Below, piece by piece: positions 32,951-34,906 of a stretch of 34,906 nucleotides of DNA. The stretch lies in contig JANWIK010000081.1 in assembly GCA_025449955.1 (NCBI GenBank), positions 1 to 34,906 of the forward strand, written 5' to 3'. Made by a program: the position numbers and the translations under genes. Under the pieces are notes generated by a model that made no database searches, had not been told where the DNA came from, and saw nothing but the letters and a program-made list of their open reading frames with translations. Within the stretch, counting starts at the first letter, position 1. Each line of letters opens with the position of its first letter. The DNA comes from Gemmatimonadaceae bacterium (GTDB lineage: Bacteria > Gemmatimonadota > Gemmatimonadetes > Gemmatimonadales > Gemmatimonadaceae).

Positions 32951-33639
32951 AATTCGGCGTCGTCACCTTCCCCGGATCCAACTGCGACTACGATGCGTTT
33001 CGTGCCGTAGCCGACGTGCTCGGTGAACAGGCCGTCTATCTCTGGCACAAGTCGCACGACCTCGAGGGCGCGGACGTCGTGATTCTGCCCGGCGGCTTCG
33101 CCTATGGTGATTATCTGCGCGCCGGCGCCATCGCGCGCTTCAGTCCGATCATGCAGGAAGTCGCGGCGCATGCGCGGCGCGGCGGACCCGTGCTCGCGGT
33201 GTGCAACGGATTTCAGATCGCTTGCGAAGCCGGATTGCTGCCCGGTGCCCTGCTCCGCAACGCGAGTCTCTCGTTTCTCTCGGAGATCGTGCGGGTGCGC
33301 GTCGAGAATGGCGACACGATGTTCACGAATCGTTACGCGCCGGGCCAGATTCTGCGCATTCCGATCGCGCACGGTGATGGCCGATTCACGGCCGATGATG
33401 AAACGCTGAACCGGCTCGAGGGCGAGGGGCACGTCGCATTCCGATACGTGAACGCCTCCGGCAACCGCGACGCGGAGTCCAACCCCAACGGCTCCATGCG
33501 CGCCATCGCCGGGATCGTGAGCGCCGAAGGCAACGTCCTGGGCCTCATGCCGCACCCCGAACGGGCGGTCGAGTCGCTGGTCGGATCGAACGACGGACTG
33601 GGTATATTTCAATCTATGCTGGCTCGAGTGTCCGCGTGA
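32947..33639 (+). CDS. purQ: Phosphoribosylformylglycinamidine synthase subunit PurQ (glutaminase)
   Basis: The 230-residue class I glutamine amidotransferase has nucleophile Cys86 in [15 protein letters not shown] and the His/Glu pair in [10 protein letters not shown]. The N-terminus [14 protein letters not shown] and [15 protein letters not shown] are typical. It supplies ammonia to PurL. The last codons are unusually AT-rich (TATATTTCAATCTATG near 33603). GTGA with purL. Confidence 0.96.
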   Translation: MKFGVVTFPGSNCDYDAFRAVADVLGEQAVYLWHKSHDLEGADVVILPGGFAYGDYLRAGAIARFSPIMQEVAAHARRGGPVLAVCNGFQIACEAGLLPGALLRNASLSFLSEIVRVRVENGDTMFTNRYAPGQILRIPIAHGDGRFTADDETLNRLEGEGHVAFRYVNASGNRDAESNPNGSMRAIAGIVSAEGNVLGLMPHPERAVESLVGSNDGLGIFQSMLARVSA

Positions 33640-34906
33640 CCGACGTCGAACGGCGCGTTTCGCCCGCGACCACCACCGGGATCGCGCGCGCCGTCGAGCC
33701 GCGCCCTGGTGATCCTAACATCACGCCCGCCCTCGTGGCGGAGCACGGTCTCACGCCCGACGAATTCGCGCGCCTTGTCGCGATGCTCGGCCGCCAGCCG
33801 ACGTTCACCGAGTTAGGCGTGGTGAGCGCGCTGTGGAGCGAGCACTGCTCGTACAAGCATTCGCGGCCCGTTCTCAAGACGCTGCCCACGCAGGCGCCGT
33901 ACGTGTTGCAGGGTCCGGGCGAAAACGCCGGCGTGATCTCGATCGGCGACGGACTCGCGGTCGCGTTCAAGATCGAGTCGCACAACCATCCGTCGGCGGT
34001 CGAGCCGTATCAGGGAGCCGCGACCGGTGTCGGCGGCATCTTGCGCGACGTGTTCACGATGGGCGCGCGCCCGGTGGCGATGCTCAATTCCCTGCGCTTC
34101 GGATCGCTCGACTCGCCGCGACAGCGCTACCTCTTCGCCGGCGTCGTCAAAGGCATCGGCGACTACGGCAACTGCGTCGGGATTCCGACGGTCGCCGGCG
34201 AAGTGGTGTTCGATCCCTCGTACGACGGCAATCCGTTAGTCAATGCGATGTGCGTCGGCCTCATGCACGAGCGCGACCTCATTCGCGCTGCTGCCGAAGG
34301 CGTGGGGAATCCCATCATGGCGGTGGGCGCGCGCACGGGGCGCGACGGCATTCACGGCGCGTCGTTCGCCTCCGAAGATTTGTCGGCGGCCAGCGATGCC
34401 AAGCGGCCGCGCGTGCAAGTGGGCGACCCGTTCACCGAGAAGCTGCTGCTCGAGGCGAGCCTCGAGCTGATCCGGAGCGGCCACATCGTGGCCATTCAGG
34501 ACATGGGCGCCGCCGGCCTAACGTCGTCGTCCGCCGAGATGGCGGCGCGCGGCGATGTCGGCGTCACGATCGACGTGACGCGGATGCCGGTGCGCGAAGA
34601 AGGCATGACGCCTTACGAAATCCTGCTCAGCGAGTCGCAGGAGCGCATGCTCGTGGTGGCCCGGAAGGGACACGAGCGCGCGGTGCGCGACATTCTCGCC
34701 AAGTGGGACCTGTCGGCCGAGGTGATCGGCGAGGTGATCGCCGAACCGGTGTATCGAGTCACCGAGGGTGAGCGCGTGGTGGCGGAGTTCCCCGGCTCCC
34801 GGTTAGTCACCGACTGTCCCGTGTACGCGCCGCCGGCCGCCGAGAGCGGCGCCGTGCGCGCGCTGCGTGCGCGCGACGTGTCGGCGATTCCGGAACGCGC
34901 GGAGGA
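33636..34906 (+). CDS. purL: Phosphoribosylformylglycinamidine synthase subunit PurL (partial)
   Basis: About 423 codons are visible before the right edge cuts the gene. It is the small PurL type that works with PurS and PurQ. The family blocks [57 protein letters not shown] and [16 protein letters not shown] are all present, as are [16 protein letters not shown] and [12 protein letters not shown]. It converts FGAR to FGAM using ATP and ammonia. GTG start in GTGA with purQ. Confidence 0.96.
   Translation, partial: MTDVERRVSPATTTGIARAVEPRPGDPNITPALVAEHGLTPDEFARLVAMLGRQPTFTELGVVSALWSEHCSYKHSRPVLKTLPTQAPYVLQGPGENAGVISIGDGLAVAFKIESHNHPSAVEPYQGAATGVGGILRDVFTMGARPVAMLNSLRFGSLDSPRQRYLFAGVVKGIGDYGNCVGIPTVAGEVVFDPSYDGNPLVNAMCVGLMHERDLIRAAAEGVGNPIMAVGARTGRDGIHGASFASEDLSAASDAKRPRVQVGDPFTEKLLLEASLELIRSGHIVAIQDMGAAGLTSSSAEMAARGDVGVTIDVTRMPVREEGMTPYEILLSESQERMLVVARKGHERAVRDILAKWDLSAEVIGEVIAEPVYRVTEGERVVAEFPGSRLVTDCPVYAPPAAESGAVRALRARDVSAIPERAE

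Larger units (their letters stand above)
492..34523. repeat. Dispersed iterated word GCCTAAC/GTTAGGC
   Basis: I counted 49 exact copies of the 7-mer by eye, starting near 492, 522, 1341, 1763, 2516, 3552, 4053, 4539, 5687, 6200, 6894, 7229, 7458, 8160, 9227, 9602, 9827, 10381 and 10935, and continuing to 34516. Of these, 36 encode Leu-Gly as TTA-GGC, 10 lie in the opposite orientation (Pro-Asn as CCT-AAC or Leu-Thr as CTA-ACG), and 3 provide stop codons. A shorter core CTAAC/GTTAG also occurs in about ten further sites (for example TTA-GTC for Leu-Val). Copies are single, never tandem. None lies in 19885-23425. Confidence 0.8.

Noticed and set aside
492-34523. TTAGGC as nematode-type telomere contamination
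   Set aside because: Copies are single, dispersed and inside bacterial genes; there is no tandem array.
33833-34771. 312-residue Arg-rich frame within purL on the same strand
   Set aside because: Shifted frame of purL with biased composition; no family features.
1-34906. tRNA genes, CRISPR array, IS element, phage genes, toxin-antitoxin pair or defence island
   Set aside because: I looked in all gaps and found none. The gaps are too short, and every long frame is housekeeping or signalling.

Overview
The window is GC-rich (about 70% by eye) and very densely coded chromosomal DNA. No intergenic gap exceeds about 190 bases. I see no tRNA, rRNA, IS element, phage gene or CRISPR array. Gene content is bacterial housekeeping. 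The gene types (PhoH-7TM/HD-YbeY-CBS cluster, animal/yeast-like adenylosuccinate lyase, HEAT and HD-GYP proteins inside a trp cluster) would fit Gemmatimonadota or a relative, but that placement is an inference.

Layout. (1) Positions 1-8859, minus strand: PTS EIIA-like protein, aspS, phoH, 7TM-HD (PgpH-like) phosphodiesterase, ybeY, two tandem CorC/HlyC-type CBS membrane proteins, and the start of an AarF/UbiB-family gene cut by the window edge. (2) rlmN on plus (9046-10128), converging on and overlapping a minus-strand folate/pantothenate group read folK-panB-panC-glmU-like-yqeK-LytR_C (13952 to 10057). (3) An NFACT (RqcH-like) gene on plus (14008-15438), convergent with a small secreted His-rich protein. 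(4) A tryptophan cluster on minus (25771 to 16005): GAF protein, trpD, (lexA on the opposite strand), trpC, trpF, trpB, HEAT protein, HD-GYP protein, trpA. (5) A plus-strand operon from 25911 to the right edge: truA, talC-like, htrA-like, purB, purC, psd, pssA, purS, purQ, purL (partial). All nine junctions are 4-base NTGA overlaps.

How the genes fit together. The right operon mixes purine synthesis (steps of PurL/Q/S, PurC, PurB) with phosphatidylethanolamine synthesis (PssA then Psd). The trp cluster encodes TrpD, TrpF, TrpC and TrpA/B but not TrpE/TrpG, and three signalling-type proteins are interleaved with it. The left cluster is the widespread rRNA-maturation/membrane group around YbeY.

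Most notable observations: a dispersed word GCCTAAC/GTTAGGC (49 exact copies by hand count) running through genes in several frames and both orientations; a direct-repeat, LexA-operator-like array upstream of lexA; a TalC-like protein with Glu at the Schiff-base lysine position; a shortened, degenerate GlmU-like protein in the pan operon; and a shared N-terminal module in the HEAT and HD-GYP proteins that separate trpB from trpA.
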